Shown: positions 8,217 through 17,020 of the stretch, piece after piece
Numbering within the stretch: position 1 is the stretch's first letter
How the letters are laid out: each line of letters opens with the position of its first letter
Assembly (NCBI GenBank): GCA_020041925.1
Contig: CP083409.1
From: Faucicola osloensis_D
GTDB taxonomy: Bacteria > Pseudomonadota > Gammaproteobacteria > Pseudomonadales > Moraxellaceae
Length of the DNA stretch: 64,000 nucleotides
Strand: one strand, 5' to 3'
The notes under the pieces: generated by a model
Database searches by the model: none
What the model was told of the DNA's origin: nothing
What the model saw: the letters and a program-made list of their open reading frames with translations, nothing else
Made by a program: the position numbers and the translations under genes

Positions 8217-9410
8217 TTACTCGGCGATATCAAATACTTGGCGCAGATATGCCAAAAAGGTATCGTTGTCGGTCATGGTTTTGCCCGGGCTGTCTGATAT
8301 TTTAGCAACCGATTGCCCGTTACATTCAACCAGTTTAAGGACGATGTTGAGCGGTGTTTGTCCCATATCATTGGTCAAGTGAGTCCCGATACCAAACCCA
8401 AGTTGAAAACGGTCGTTAAAATGCAAGTACAGCGCCCACGCCTTCTGCAGCGTCAATCCATCGCTAAAATTTAACATTTTGGTTTTTGAGTTAATTTTGA
8501 GTCGTTGGTAGTGCGCGTAGGCTTTTTCGCCCCATTCATACGGGTCGCCACTGTCATGACGCAGCCCATCAAATAGTTTGGCAAAATACAAGTCAAAATC
8601 TCGCAAAAAAGCGTCCATCCCAACCACGTCTGTCAACGCAATACCTAAGTCACCTCGATATTCTTGAACCCAAGCTTCAAGTGCCGCTTTTTGGAAATTA
8701 CGCAAACGCACATCGAGTGCCTGAAAGGCTTGCAGAAATTCATGTGCCATTGTGCCAATCGGGGTGATACCGAACTGTTTGGCAAAATACACATTGCTCG
8801 TACCGCGAAATATTTCCGGCACTGCCACCAACCGCTCAATCACTTGCTCTTGCCAAGCAACACTATAACGTCGACGCGTACCAAAATCTGATACCAAAAA
8901 CGGAACGTCATAAGCCGCCATTTGGCGACGATAGTCTTGTAACAGTATGATTTTATCGTTTAGCCGTTGTTCACCGACTTGCCAAGCCGATTGTTGATCA
9001 AGGTGACTAAAATACAGTTCATTGACAATCGCCAACACAAAGATTTCAAACATCATTGCCTGAATCATCGGGCCTTCAATACGAATGTCTAATCGACCTT
9101 CGGCATCAATGGTCGCTTTGATAAAACGCCGTTTGAGTTGAAATAATTCAAGATAATCAACAAAGTCACTTTTGATAAAGCGCAGACCACGAAGATATTG
9201 CAGCTCATCGGCTGTAAACCGCAGTTCACAAAGCGCATCGAGCTCGCTATTGACTTCATCGAGTAGCGTTGATAGGGGAAAGGCGGTGTCTTCAAGGTTG
9301 CGACAGCGAAACGCATATACGCTATGCGTCTGTGGAAACTTGTGTAGCACCACTTGTAGCATGGTAAATTTGTATAAATCCGTGTCCAACAAAGACTTAA
9401 TAATCGCCAT
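8217..9410 (-). CDS. pncB: Nicotinate phosphoribosyltransferase
   Basis: Forms nicotinate mononucleotide from nicotinate, PRPP and ATP in NAD salvage. The start ..IIKSLLDTDLYKFTM is the PncB N-terminus, and GTMAHEFLQAFQALD holds the histidine phosphorylated during ATP hydrolysis (H219 in the Salmonella/E. coli enzymes). Later motifs GLRHDSGDPYEWGEKA, KMLNFSDGL and FGIGTHLTND fit the family. A GTG at 9413 is in frame, but AGGA at 9420-9417 sits 6 nt from the ATG at 9410, so ATG is preferred. The product is 397 residues, the usual length. Confidence 0.95.
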   Translation of the reverse strand: MAIIKSLLDTDLYKFTMLQVVLHKFPQTHSVYAFRCRNLEDTAFPLSTLLDEVNSELDALCELRFTADELQYLRGLRFIKSDFVDYLELFQLKRRFIKATIDAEGRLDIRIEGPMIQAMMFEIFVLAIVNELYFSHLDQQSAWQVGEQRLNDKIILLQDYRRQMAAYDVPFLVSDFGTRRRYSVAWQEQVIERLVAVPEIFRGTSNVYFAKQFGITPIGTMAHEFLQAFQALDVRLRNFQKAALEAWVQEYRGDLGIALTDVVGMDAFLRDFDLYFAKLFDGLRHDSGDPYEWGEKAYAHYQRLKINSKTKMLNFSDGLTLQKAWALYLHFNDRFQLGFGIGTHLTNDMGQTPLNIVLKLVECNGQSVAKISDSPGKTMTDNDTFLAYLRQVFDIAE

Positions 9411-9501
9411 CACTCATCCTAAATTGTCTACCTATTGATAAGAATGACTACTTTAGCATTAAATCGCTTGGATTGTAGAAAATCTGACTCGGTGCTTGGC
9501 A

Positions 9502-10008
9502 TTATGGTTGGCTGGGCGTTTCGACTTTAATTTTATTGACGGCATGGTATTCACGGTTAAAATACACCAAGCCTGTTTGGTCTTTGCCTTGTTGTATGGC
9601 TTCGATACGACAAATAAAAATCCCATGTGTGCCGACTTCTTGGATTTGCTCGATTTGGCAATCAAAGCTCACCAACGCATTGTCCAAAATCGGTGATTGG
9701 GTCATCAAGGTATGCCATGTGCCATGCTCAAAGCGCGCTTGCGCTTCAAGTTTGGAGGCAAAAACCGCAGATAATGGTGCATGATGATCAGCCAGCACAT
9801 TCACCGCCAATACCTTGTTTTGCACGAAATATTCATACGAGCGTGAGGCGGTATTCATGCATACGAGCAAGGTCGGTGGGGTATCGGTTACACTGCACAC
9901 CGCCGATGCAGTAAAGCCATGACGACCTGCAGGGCCATCGGTAGTGACCACATTGACCGCAGCCGATAACATCGACATGGCATTTCTAAAATCAGTAACG
10001 TCAACCAT
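9502..10008 (-). CDS. Flavin reductase domain protein (FMN reductase, RutF/HpaC-like)
   Basis: 168-residue NAD(P)H:flavin oxidoreductase of the DIM6/NTAB split-barrel family. FRNAMSMLSAAVNVVTTDGPAGRHGFTASAVCSVTDTPPTLLVC is the classical N-terminal FMN-binding pattern, and VGTHGIFICRIEAI precedes the C-terminal YFNREYHAV. Such proteins usually pass reduced flavin to a partner oxygenase. It lies 21 nt downstream of mesD on the same strand, third in the mesX-mesD operon. Inference: it may supply reduced flavin to the oxygen-dependent MesX/MesD reaction. Confidence 0.85.
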   Translation of the reverse strand: MVDVTDFRNAMSMLSAAVNVVTTDGPAGRHGFTASAVCSVTDTPPTLLVCMNTASRSYEYFVQNKVLAVNVLADHHAPLSAVFASKLEAQARFEHGTWHTLMTQSPILDNALVSFDCQIEQIQEVGTHGIFICRIEAIQQGKDQTGLVYFNREYHAVNKIKVETPSQP

Positions 10009-10029
10009 TGTTTCTTTCCAAAGTACTTT

Positions 10030-11085
10030 TTAAATTATTAGGTCTTCCAATTGATGCGTGGCTAAATAGTCATTTCGGACGAGCTTGGCGCCTTGTGCTA
10101 AGGCAAACAGTTTGCCTTGTGCCACATGACGGGGTAGCGGTGCCATCCCGCAATTGGTACAAGGGTACAAATTTTCAGCATCCACAAACTGCAAGGCTTT
10201 ATGCAGCGTTTCTGCCACTTGCTCAGGCGTTTCTATCTGATGCGTCGCCACATCAATCGCGCCCACCATCACTTTTTTGCCACGAATCAATTCGATAAGT
10301 TCCATCGGTACGCGCGAATTGTGACATTCTAGCGACACCATATCAATCGCCGATTGTTGTAGTTTGGGGAAGATGGCTTCATACTGTCGCCATTCACTGC
10401 CCAAGGTTTGTTTCCAATCGGTATTGGCTTTGATACCATAACCATAACAGATATGGACGGCAGTGTCACATTTCAACCCTTCTATGGCACGTTCGAGTGC
10501 CGCAATGCCCCAATCATTAACTTCATCAAAAAATACATTAAAAGCAGGCTCATCAAATTGAATAATATCGACCCCTGCCGCCTCGAGTTCTTTGGCTTCT
10601 TGGTTGAGTAGGGTGGCAAATTCCCAAGCCAGTTTTTCGCGGCTGCCGTAGTATTGGTCACTTAAGGTATCAATCATGGTCATGGGTCCAGGTAGCGCCC
10701 ATTTGATAGGCTTGTCCGTGTGCTGACGTAAAAACTTGGCGTCCTCAGCAAATACCGATTGCGGGCGCGACACCGCACCCACCACAGTCGGCACACTCGC
10801 TTCATAGCGATTGCGAATTTTTACCGTAGCGCGATTGGCAAAATCAACCCCATCCAAATGCTCAATAAATGTGGTGACAAAATGCTGGCGGGTTTGCTCG
10901 CCATCACTCACAATATCAATGCCTGCCGCTAGTTGCTGCTGCAATGATACCAATAACGCGTCTTGTTTGCCTTGGACAAGCGCGCTGTCTGTTAGCTTCC
11001 AAGGTGACCAAAGTTGTTCAGGTTCAGCAAGCCAGCTTGGTTTAGGCAGGCTACCTGCCGTTGATGTTGGAAAAAGTGTAGTCAT
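10030..11085 (-). CDS. mesD: Core methionine synthase (B12-independent MetE-like, MesD type)
   Basis: Catalyses the final methyl transfer to homocysteine. At 351 residues it corresponds only to the C-terminal catalytic barrel of MetE (about 750 residues) and lacks the N-terminal barrel, as in core-MetE/Mes enzymes. The N-terminus PTSTAGSLPKPSWL, the substrate region IDIVSDGEQTRQHF, DIIQFDEPAFNV and the zinc-ligand motifs AVHICYGYG (His, Cys) and PCTNCGMAPLPRHVA (Cys) are visible. Adjacency to a DUF1852 (MesX) gene identifies the MesD subgroup, which in Acinetobacter needs MesX and oxygen. It starts 49 nt after mesX. Confidence 0.9.
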   Translation of the reverse strand: MTTLFPTSTAGSLPKPSWLAEPEQLWSPWKLTDSALVQGKQDALLVSLQQQLAAGIDIVSDGEQTRQHFVTTFIEHLDGVDFANRATVKIRNRYEASVPTVVGAVSRPQSVFAEDAKFLRQHTDKPIKWALPGPMTMIDTLSDQYYGSREKLAWEFATLLNQEAKELEAAGVDIIQFDEPAFNVFFDEVNDWGIAALERAIEGLKCDTAVHICYGYGIKANTDWKQTLGSEWRQYEAIFPKLQQSAIDMVSLECHNSRVPMELIELIRGKKVMVGAIDVATHQIETPEQVAETLHKALQFVDAENLYPCTNCGMAPLPRHVAQGKLFALAQGAKLVRNDYLATHQLEDLII

Positions 11086-11134
11086 TGTTTTCTCTTTAAT
11101 TGTTTGGTGTCAGCAAAACTGCTTAAGCGACTTA

Positions 11135-12112
11135 TTAAGCTACTTGGGAATTTAACCATTCTTGTAACAAGGTTTGGTAGGGTTTGATAAAGTGGGTTTC
11201 TGTGTATTGACCTTGTTGAATCGCCAGCTGGCTACGTTCTTCACGGTCATACTCGATTTTGGTCAGTGAATAATCTTCATGGTTTAAACTGGGCTGATAA
11301 CTTTGACCTGCCACGGTATTGGCGTTATAAATCTCAGGACGATAAATTTTTTGGAACGTTTCCATCGTGCTAATCGCGCTGATAAGCTCAAGGTTGGTGT
11401 AGTCATTGAGCAAATCACCTTTAAAATAAAACGCAAAAGGTGCCACTGATTTTGGCGGCATAAAATAACGCACCGATAACCCCATTTTGCTAAAGTACTC
11501 ATCTGTCAGCGAATATGCGTCTTGTACATATTCAGTGCCCAAAATCGGATGACAATTGGCGGTTTGGGTATAAGTCTTGGTGGTCGACACACTCAGACAA
11601 ATCACCGGGGGTTTGTTAAATTGCTCACGATAGGCAGGCGAGTTCAGCACATAATCAAACAATTTACCATGCAAATCCCCAAACCGCTCGGGCACGCTAA
11701 ACGATGGTTGGTTTTTGTTATGCGCCAACAGCCATACGCTAAAGTCATAATCGCGCACATAGGAAGAAAAACTGTTCCCCACAATGCCATCGATTCGCTG
11801 CTGGGTCTGGGTATCAAAGATAACCGTTTTTAAAATCTCAATAGCCGGAAAGCTGTCTCCCGTACCCGCTATCTCAAGATTGGCAGAGACAATCTCAAGC
11901 TCGACCTGATAGCGGTCGCCAGTCACATTGTCCCAATTTGCCAAGTCATTAAATCGACGGTTAATCATTTGCAGGGTATTGCGTAAGTTTTGCTCGCGGT
12001 GTTCACCCCGTGCCAGATTGGCAAAGTTGGTAGTCAGCCTAGTATCTTTGGCAGGTTGGTAGTTTTCATCAAATGCAATGGTTTTGATATGACAATCAAT
12101 CGGTAAAGTCAT
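11135..12112 (-). CDS. mesX: DUF1852 protein, methionine synthase partner MesX
   Basis: 325-residue cytoplasmic protein of the DUF1852 family, required together with MesD for methionine synthesis in Acinetobacter baylyi according to published genetics; its chemistry is not settled. The N-terminus has IKTIAFDENYQPAKDTRLTTNFANLARGE and the long middle contains NRRFNDLANWDN, ERFGDLHGKLFDY and SVRYFMPPKSVAPFAFYFKGDLL. There is no cofactor motif I can name. Shine-Dalgarno CGGAG precedes the ATG by 10 nt. It is the first gene of the minus-strand mesX-mesD-flavin reductase operon, with LysR-type operator elements upstream. Confidence 0.9.
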   Translation of the reverse strand: MTLPIDCHIKTIAFDENYQPAKDTRLTTNFANLARGEHREQNLRNTLQMINRRFNDLANWDNVTGDRYQVELEIVSANLEIAGTGDSFPAIEILKTVIFDTQTQQRIDGIVGNSFSSYVRDYDFSVWLLAHNKNQPSFSVPERFGDLHGKLFDYVLNSPAYREQFNKPPVICLSVSTTKTYTQTANCHPILGTEYVQDAYSLTDEYFSKMGLSVRYFMPPKSVAPFAFYFKGDLLNDYTNLELISAISTMETFQKIYRPEIYNANTVAGQSYQPSLNHEDYSLTKIEYDREERSQLAIQQGQYTETHFIKPYQTLLQEWLNSQVA

Positions 12113-12201
12113 GTCTATAATCTCCGTAACAGTCGCGCAAAAAATTTTCTTTTAGCACACTACGATTACTAAAAATCGTCACTGCTAAAAGTACAAAGAC
12201 A

Positions 12202-12266
12202 GTTATACGCTAAAATGAAGATGAATAAAAACGAATTAAAATTTAAAAATGATGAATTTTATTCAT
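12202..12266 (-). promoter_or_regulatory. LysR/MetR-type operator and promoter of mesX
   Basis: The palindrome ATGAATTTTATTCAT (12252-12266) contains TGAA-N5-TTCA, the MetR-box pattern. On the mesX-proximal side, after 21 nt, lies the half-site TTTTATTCAT (minus strand, 12230-12221), then a -10-like TATAAC (12207-12202). With a start site near 12195 the palindrome centre is about -64, the classic LysR-activator position. The regulator itself is not adjacent. Confidence 0.5.
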
Positions 12267-12286
12267 TTTAAGTTTTTACTTGAATA

Positions 12287-12318
12287 AAAAACGGCTAGAG
12301 AGTATCTAACCGTTTTTT
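12287..12318. terminator. Terminator-shaped hairpin inside a divergent promoter region
   Basis: AAAACGGCTAGA and TCTAACCGTTTT pair with one mismatch around a 5-nt loop, and there are T-runs on both strands. It has no gene end to serve on either side; it may insulate the mesX and gcd promoters or end a small transcript. Confidence 0.6.
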
Positions 12319-12555
12319 ATTGGCAGCGCTGAGATTTGATATTAGCGACTTCAAAATTCCCTAATATAGATTCAGTGAAGCTAGTGATGCTGTGTATTTT
12401 TTGAGGTTGCCGAAAATTAACTTGGTTAAAAGTTTTTCACATTCAATAAAAGTTGATAGTTAAAAAATAATTTATGCAACAAAGTAATAAATTTTGTAGG
12501 TATAAAACAAGTAATTATTCATCAGAAAGGTTAACTTACCAATTACCAACATTAC

Positions 12556-12600
12556 GCTACAAGTCTGTAGCATTAAAGAGTGAATAGCCCGCTCTATAAT
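12556..12600 (+). promoter_or_regulatory. Candidate gcd promoter with adjacent palindrome
   Basis: Perfect -10 TATAAT (12595-12600) with a poor -35. Immediately upstream is the inverted repeat GCTACA-AGTC-TGTAGC (12556-12571), a possible operator. The implied leader is only about 18-20 nt and includes the strong ribosome site AAGGAGG. Confidence 0.5.
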
Positions 12601-12623
12601 CACGGGAAAATAAGGAGGGTGAT

Positions 12624-15110
12624 ATGACAAACACTCATGACAATATATCTACGTCAGCAATCCATACGGTAAAACCACCCTATATCACGATGGCGATTTT
12701 TGCCATTATAGGTTTGGTATTATTGCTGGGCGGGATTTATCTCATTAGTTTGGGTGGCTCGTGGTACTACTTGGTAGCCGGTCTTTGGATATTAGCCACG
12801 GCGGTGTTACTTAAAAAACGCGCTGCATTAGCGCTTTGGCTGTTTGCTGCTTTATTAGTTGTGACAGCGGTATGGTCATTATGGGAAGTGGGCAGCGATT
12901 TTTGGGCACTCGCACCTAGACTGGATATTTTAACCTTTATGGGGATTTGGCTATGGTTACCACATATCACCCGCTATGTTAAATCTCATCAGCCAATTAA
13001 CCAGACGACTCCATCATCGACGCCTAAAGCAACTTTCTTTGATCATACTTGGCTAACCCCGGTTCGACATAGCTTAGGCTTAGTCATTTTATCAATTTTT
13101 GTGTTGATGGGTTATGCCGCTTTTCATGATCCCCAAGAAATCAACGGTACCATCACCCGCGCGCAGCCTACGCCAAAACCACTGGCAGGCATTGCTCCGG
13201 GCGATTGGGCCGATTACGGACGTACGCCTGAAGGTACACGCTATTCACCTTTGACCCAGATCAATGATAGCAATGTCAAAAATCTTAAAGAAGCGTGGAC
13301 GTTTCGTACTGGCGACTTTAAAACCGCCAATGATTCTGGGGAAACCACCAACGAAGTCACCCCGCTTAAAGTCAACAATACCTTATATTTTTGTACCGCG
13401 CATCAGTTTTTGATTGCGCTTGACCCCGCTACAGGTAAACAAAAATGGCGCTTTGATCCGAAACTCAAATCAGACAAAACCTTCCAACATTTGACTTGCC
13501 GTGGGGTATCGTATCACGATGACGCCAATGTCAGTAAAAATGCTGCCAGTTTGCAAGCGCGCCAAACCCAATCGGCGCTTTGCCCGCGTAAAATTATTTT
13601 ACCGGTCAATGATGGTCGCTTAGTCGCCGTTAATGCAGATACGGGTCAACGTTGTAGCGATTTTGGTACCAATGGTGAAGTCAATCTGCAACAAGATATG
13701 CCATACCCATATCCCGGTGGCTACAACCCAACGTCACCGCCTGTAGTGACAGGTACGACGATTGTTATCGGTGGGTCTGTGACTGACAACCTCTCTACCA
13801 AAGAGCCTTCGGGCGTTATCCGTGGCTATGATGTTAATACCGGTAAATTGATGTGGGTGTTTGACACAGGCGCAGAAGACCCCAACGCCATTCCAGCACC
13901 TGGGCAAAAATTTGTACACAACTCGCCAAATGCATGGGCACCGCTTGCGTATGATAGCCAAGCCGACGTTGTATACGTGCCTGTCGGTGTTGGTACGCCA
14001 GATATTTGGGGCGGTAATCGTGACCGACTACAAGAGCGTTTTGCCAACTCGGTTGTTGCGCTCAATGGCACCACAGGTAAAGTGCTGTGGAGCTTCCAGA
14101 CCACGCATCACGACTTGTGGGATATGGACGTACCGTCGCAGCCAACCATTGCAGAATTGACCGACCAAACGGGCAAAACCACGCCTGTTGTCTATGTCAC
14201 CACCAAAACGGGCAATGTGTTTGTCCTTGACCGCCGTACGGGTAAACCTGTGGTACCGGTGACAGAACGCGCCGTGCCACAAACGGTCAAACGCGGTAAC
14301 CAAACCAAAGGTGAAAAATACTCTGCCACCCAGCCATTTTCTGAGTTAAACCTTGCGCCACCGAATCCGCTGCAGGATAAAGATATGTGGGGCGCGACCA
14401 TGTTTGACCAGCTATACTGCCGTGCGTATTTTAAATCACTCAATTATGAGGGTATCTACACGCCACCGTCAGAAAACGGTACCTTGGTTTTCCCAGGTAA
14501 TTTAGGGGTATTTGAATGGGGCGGTATTTCAGTCAATCCCGATCGCCAAGTCGCGGTGATGAATCCTTTAGCGTTACCTTTCGTCAGTACTTTGATTCCA
14601 CAAGATCCTAACCGTCCACAAAAAGAAAAAGGCGCAGGCACTGAACAAGGCATCCAGCCTATGTACGGCGCGCCTTATGGTGTTGAAATTAAACCTTTCT
14701 TATCACCTGTGGGATTACCTTGTAAACAACCTGGCTGGGGATATGTGGCAGGAGTGGACTTGACCACGCATCAAATCGTATGGAAAAAACGTATCGGTAC
14801 TATCCGTGATAGCTTACCAAAACTGATGCAGTTACCGCCATTAAAAATCGGTGTACCCGGACTGGGTGGTTCGATTTCGACAGCGGGAAATGTGATGTTT
14901 GTCGCGGCGACCCAGGATAATTATATCCGTGCCTTTAATGTCAGCAACGGCGATAAACTCTGGGAAGCGCGTTTACCGGCTGGTGGGCAAGCCACGCCAA
15001 TGACTTATGAGATTAATGGCAAACAGTATGTGGTCATCATGGCAGGCGGGCATGGCTCGTTTGGCACCAAGATGGGTGACTATATGGTTGCCTATGCGTT
15101 ACCTGATTAG
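12624..15110 (+). CDS. gcd: Membrane-bound PQQ-dependent glucose dehydrogenase
   Basis: Oxidises glucose (and other aldoses) to gluconolactone in the periplasm and passes electrons to ubiquinone. The 828-residue protein has about five N-terminal transmembrane helices (residues 20-170), then an eight-bladed beta-propeller starting PLAGIAPGDWADYGRTPEGTRYSPLTQI. W-motif repeats, GHGSFGTKMGDYMVAYALPD at the end and the internal quinoprotein signature region identify mGDH. A strong ribosome site AAGGAGGGTGAT precedes the ATG. PQQ synthesis genes are not in the window, so the cofactor must be made elsewhere or taken up. Confidence 0.95.
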   Translation: MTNTHDNISTSAIHTVKPPYITMAIFAIIGLVLLLGGIYLISLGGSWYYLVAGLWILATAVLLKKRAALALWLFAALLVVTAVWSLWEVGSDFWALAPRLDILTFMGIWLWLPHITRYVKSHQPINQTTPSSTPKATFFDHTWLTPVRHSLGLVILSIFVLMGYAAFHDPQEINGTITRAQPTPKPLAGIAPGDWADYGRTPEGTRYSPLTQINDSNVKNLKEAWTFRTGDFKTANDSGETTNEVTPLKVNNTLYFCTAHQFLIALDPATGKQKWRFDPKLKSDKTFQHLTCRGVSYHDDANVSKNAASLQARQTQSALCPRKIILPVNDGRLVAVNADTGQRCSDFGTNGEVNLQQDMPYPYPGGYNPTSPPVVTGTTIVIGGSVTDNLSTKEPSGVIRGYDVNTGKLMWVFDTGAEDPNAIPAPGQKFVHNSPNAWAPLAYDSQADVVYVPVGVGTPDIWGGNRDRLQERFANSVVALNGTTGKVLWSFQTTHHDLWDMDVPSQPTIAELTDQTGKTTPVVYVTTKTGNVFVLDRRTGKPVVPVTERAVPQTVKRGNQTKGEKYSATQPFSELNLAPPNPLQDKDMWGATMFDQLYCRAYFKSLNYEGIYTPPSENGTLVFPGNLGVFEWGGISVNPDRQVAVMNPLALPFVSTLIPQDPNRPQKEKGAGTEQGIQPMYGAPYGVEIKPFLSPVGLPCKQPGWGYVAGVDLTTHQIVWKKRIGTIRDSLPKLMQLPPLKIGVPGLGGSISTAGNVMFVAATQDNYIRAFNVSNGDKLWEARLPAGGQATPMTYEINGKQYVVIMAGGHGSFGTKMGDYMVAYALPD

Positions 15111-15123
15111 TCATAAATGTTTT

Positions 15124-15159
15124 AAAAAAACCACGTTAACACTTTAACGTGGTTTTTTT
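15124..15159. terminator. Bidirectional terminator between gcd and phrB
   Basis: Stem CCACGTTA (15131-15138) / TAACGTGG (15145-15152) with a 6-nt loop, flanked by A7 and T7. It can serve both convergent genes. Confidence 0.9.
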
Positions 15160-15233
15160 ATGAGCCTAAATTAAGTGGGTAGTATATTTATCATGATTTA
15201 TATCAGCAATTAAAAAATACTTAACGATAGCAA

Positions 15234-16787
15234 TTACTTAACTGTTTTTTTAAATGCCTCAATCGCCATCGCTCGCGATACTTTTGTTGGAGTGGCAAGC
15301 TTTGAATAGGCGATGTGGGGATGTTGTGTTAGGTAGGTTTGGAGTTTTTGCTCATCGTTGATGATGTTAGCTGGCATTGTTGCAAGCTCGGGTACCCAGT
15401 GTTGGATATAGGTGGCGTCAGGGTCATGCGTTGCCGCCTGACTAAATGGATTCATCACCCGAAAATAAGGCTGGGCATCGGTACCGACGGAAGCTGACCA
15501 TTGCCATCCGCCATTATTACTGGCAAAATCACCATCTACCAAATGCTGCATAAAATACGCCTCACCCCAACGCCAATCGATCAGTAGGTTTTTGCTCAGA
15601 TACATCGCCACCACCATACGCAGCCGATTGTGCATAAAACCTGTGCTATTGAGACAGCGCATCGCTGCATCCACCAGCGGCACGCCGGTCTTACCTTGAT
15701 ACCAGCTTTCAAAGTCGGCTAGGTCATAGCGCCAAGCCACAGATTCATCGAGTGGGGTCAAAAACGCCTTGCCTTTAACGATATCTGGACGGTTAACCAT
15801 AACATCATAATAAAAATCGCGCCAAGCCAGTTCGCTAATCCAGCGCATGATGTCTTTCTCGCTTCCCAGTCCTTGCTGACTGTTCAGCTTTTGTCTGGCT
15901 TTGAGATAGCATAATCTGGGCGATAGCATACCGATGGCCAGATAGGGCGATAAACGACTGGTCGCACCCAAGTGATTATTCAAAGCGGGCACGTCTCTGG
16001 CGGTATTGTAATCAGCGATATCTTTTTTTAAAAAATCATCCAGTCGTGATTGGGCAGCCGCTTCACCGGCAGGGTATAACCATTGTGCTAACTTACCCAC
16101 GTGATTGAGTTGTTTATCAAGCGCAGCGGTGGGGGTAAGATAAGCGCGATAAAATGCTTCAATCGTTATATAGTCATTGGTGTTGGTATTGGTATTGGTA
16201 TTGCGGCTGTCTTTGGCGAGTTGTATGGTATTTATAGCCATGGTAGCAGGGATGGGCGATAGGGTTAAGCCGCCAGTTTCAACCATCGCAAGCCAACGCT
16301 TGTAAAAAGGGGTAAAGACTTTGTACGGCATACCTTTGTCGGTGACGATACGCTGAGGGGCAATCACCTGACTATCATCAAACCATTGGGTAACTATGCC
16401 CAACGACTGCGCCTGTTGGGCGATATACTGGTCGCGGGCAACTTCATTCACCGGGTACTCCAAATTGGCAAATAAATGGCTTATAGCAAGCTGCTGGCAA
16501 AGCTCAAGTACGTCCGTCGCCTGCAAGGCAAAATCATCCACCACTCTGATGATGGTACCAATATTCAACTGAGATAAACTCTGCTCAAGTGCGCGGATTT
16601 GCCGCAGTATCAAGTCAATTTGCCACAGCGATTTGCGGTGTGATTGCCATTGCTTGGGTGTCAAATAAACTACGGCGATGACGCCAGCATGGTTTTGCTG
16701 TGCATGCTCACAGCAAGCCGCAAAAGCGGTATTGTCAAAGGTGCGCAAATCTTGGCGAAACCACATCAAGTTCGTTTTGCTGCTCAT
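15234..16787 (-). CDS. phrB: Deoxyribodipyrimidine photolyase (class I CPD photolyase)
   Basis: Light-driven repair of pyrimidine dimers. The 517-residue protein starts with LMWFRQDLRTFDNTAF (antenna-binding Rossmann domain) and has the FAD-binding domain with GEAAAQSRLDDFL, TSRLSPYLAIGMLSPR, WRDFYYDVM, DAAMRCLNSTGFMHNRLRMVVAMYLSK and DGDFASNNGGWQWSASVGTDAQPYFR, including the Trp and Asn residues expected around FAD and substrate. The linker between the domains (about residues 195-203) is a run of alternating Asn-Thr encoded by a hexanucleotide repeat. The downstream terminator is shared with gcd. Confidence 0.95.
   Translation of the reverse strand: MSSKTNLMWFRQDLRTFDNTAFAACCEHAQQNHAGVIAVVYLTPKQWQSHRKSLWQIDLILRQIRALEQSLSQLNIGTIIRVVDDFALQATDVLELCQQLAISHLFANLEYPVNEVARDQYIAQQAQSLGIVTQWFDDSQVIAPQRIVTDKGMPYKVFTPFYKRWLAMVETGGLTLSPIPATMAINTIQLAKDSRNTNTNTNTNDYITIEAFYRAYLTPTAALDKQLNHVGKLAQWLYPAGEAAAQSRLDDFLKKDIADYNTARDVPALNNHLGATSRLSPYLAIGMLSPRLCYLKARQKLNSQQGLGSEKDIMRWISELAWRDFYYDVMVNRPDIVKGKAFLTPLDESVAWRYDLADFESWYQGKTGVPLVDAAMRCLNSTGFMHNRLRMVVAMYLSKNLLIDWRWGEAYFMQHLVDGDFASNNGGWQWSASVGTDAQPYFRVMNPFSQAATHDPDATYIQHWVPELATMPANIINDEQKLQTYLTQHPHIAYSKLATPTKVSRAMAIEAFKKTVK
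16177..16203. repeat. Hexanucleotide microsatellite within phrB
   Basis: TTGGTG followed by three perfect TTGGTA units and a partial unit. On the minus strand it encodes alternating Asn-Thr in the interdomain linker; a 6-bp unit keeps the frame when copy number changes. Confidence 0.8.
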
Positions 16788-17020
16788 TATCTTTACCCCA
16801 ATACAACAGTTTATCGTTAGGGTATTATGTCAACAAAGGCTTGGCTTCCCAAGACATTTTTTCAGGTTTATTGCGCTATCATAACGGTAAAACACCACTC
16901 ATGCCGTTGCAAAAATGTGCAATGACCCACATAAAAAGTCAACTAAACTAGATAATGGATAGCTCATAGATGTACATGCTTTAAATAGCCAGCGATTAAG
17001 TAAATCTATAGAAAGGTAAG

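Larger units (their letters stand above)
12113..12623. other. Divergent control region between mesX and gcd
   Basis: AT-rich intergenic region of about 510 nt without a gene. From the mesX side it holds a -10-like TATAAC (minus, 12202-12207), a half-site ATGAATAAAA (12221-12230), a palindrome (12252-12266), a terminator-like hairpin (12287-12318), a hairpin palindrome (12556-12571) and the gcd -10 box TATAAT (12595-12600). Confidence 0.7.

Noticed and set aside
12113..12300. SAM riboswitch upstream of mesX
   Set aside because: No conserved riboswitch core could be traced in the minus-strand leader; only short hairpins are visible.
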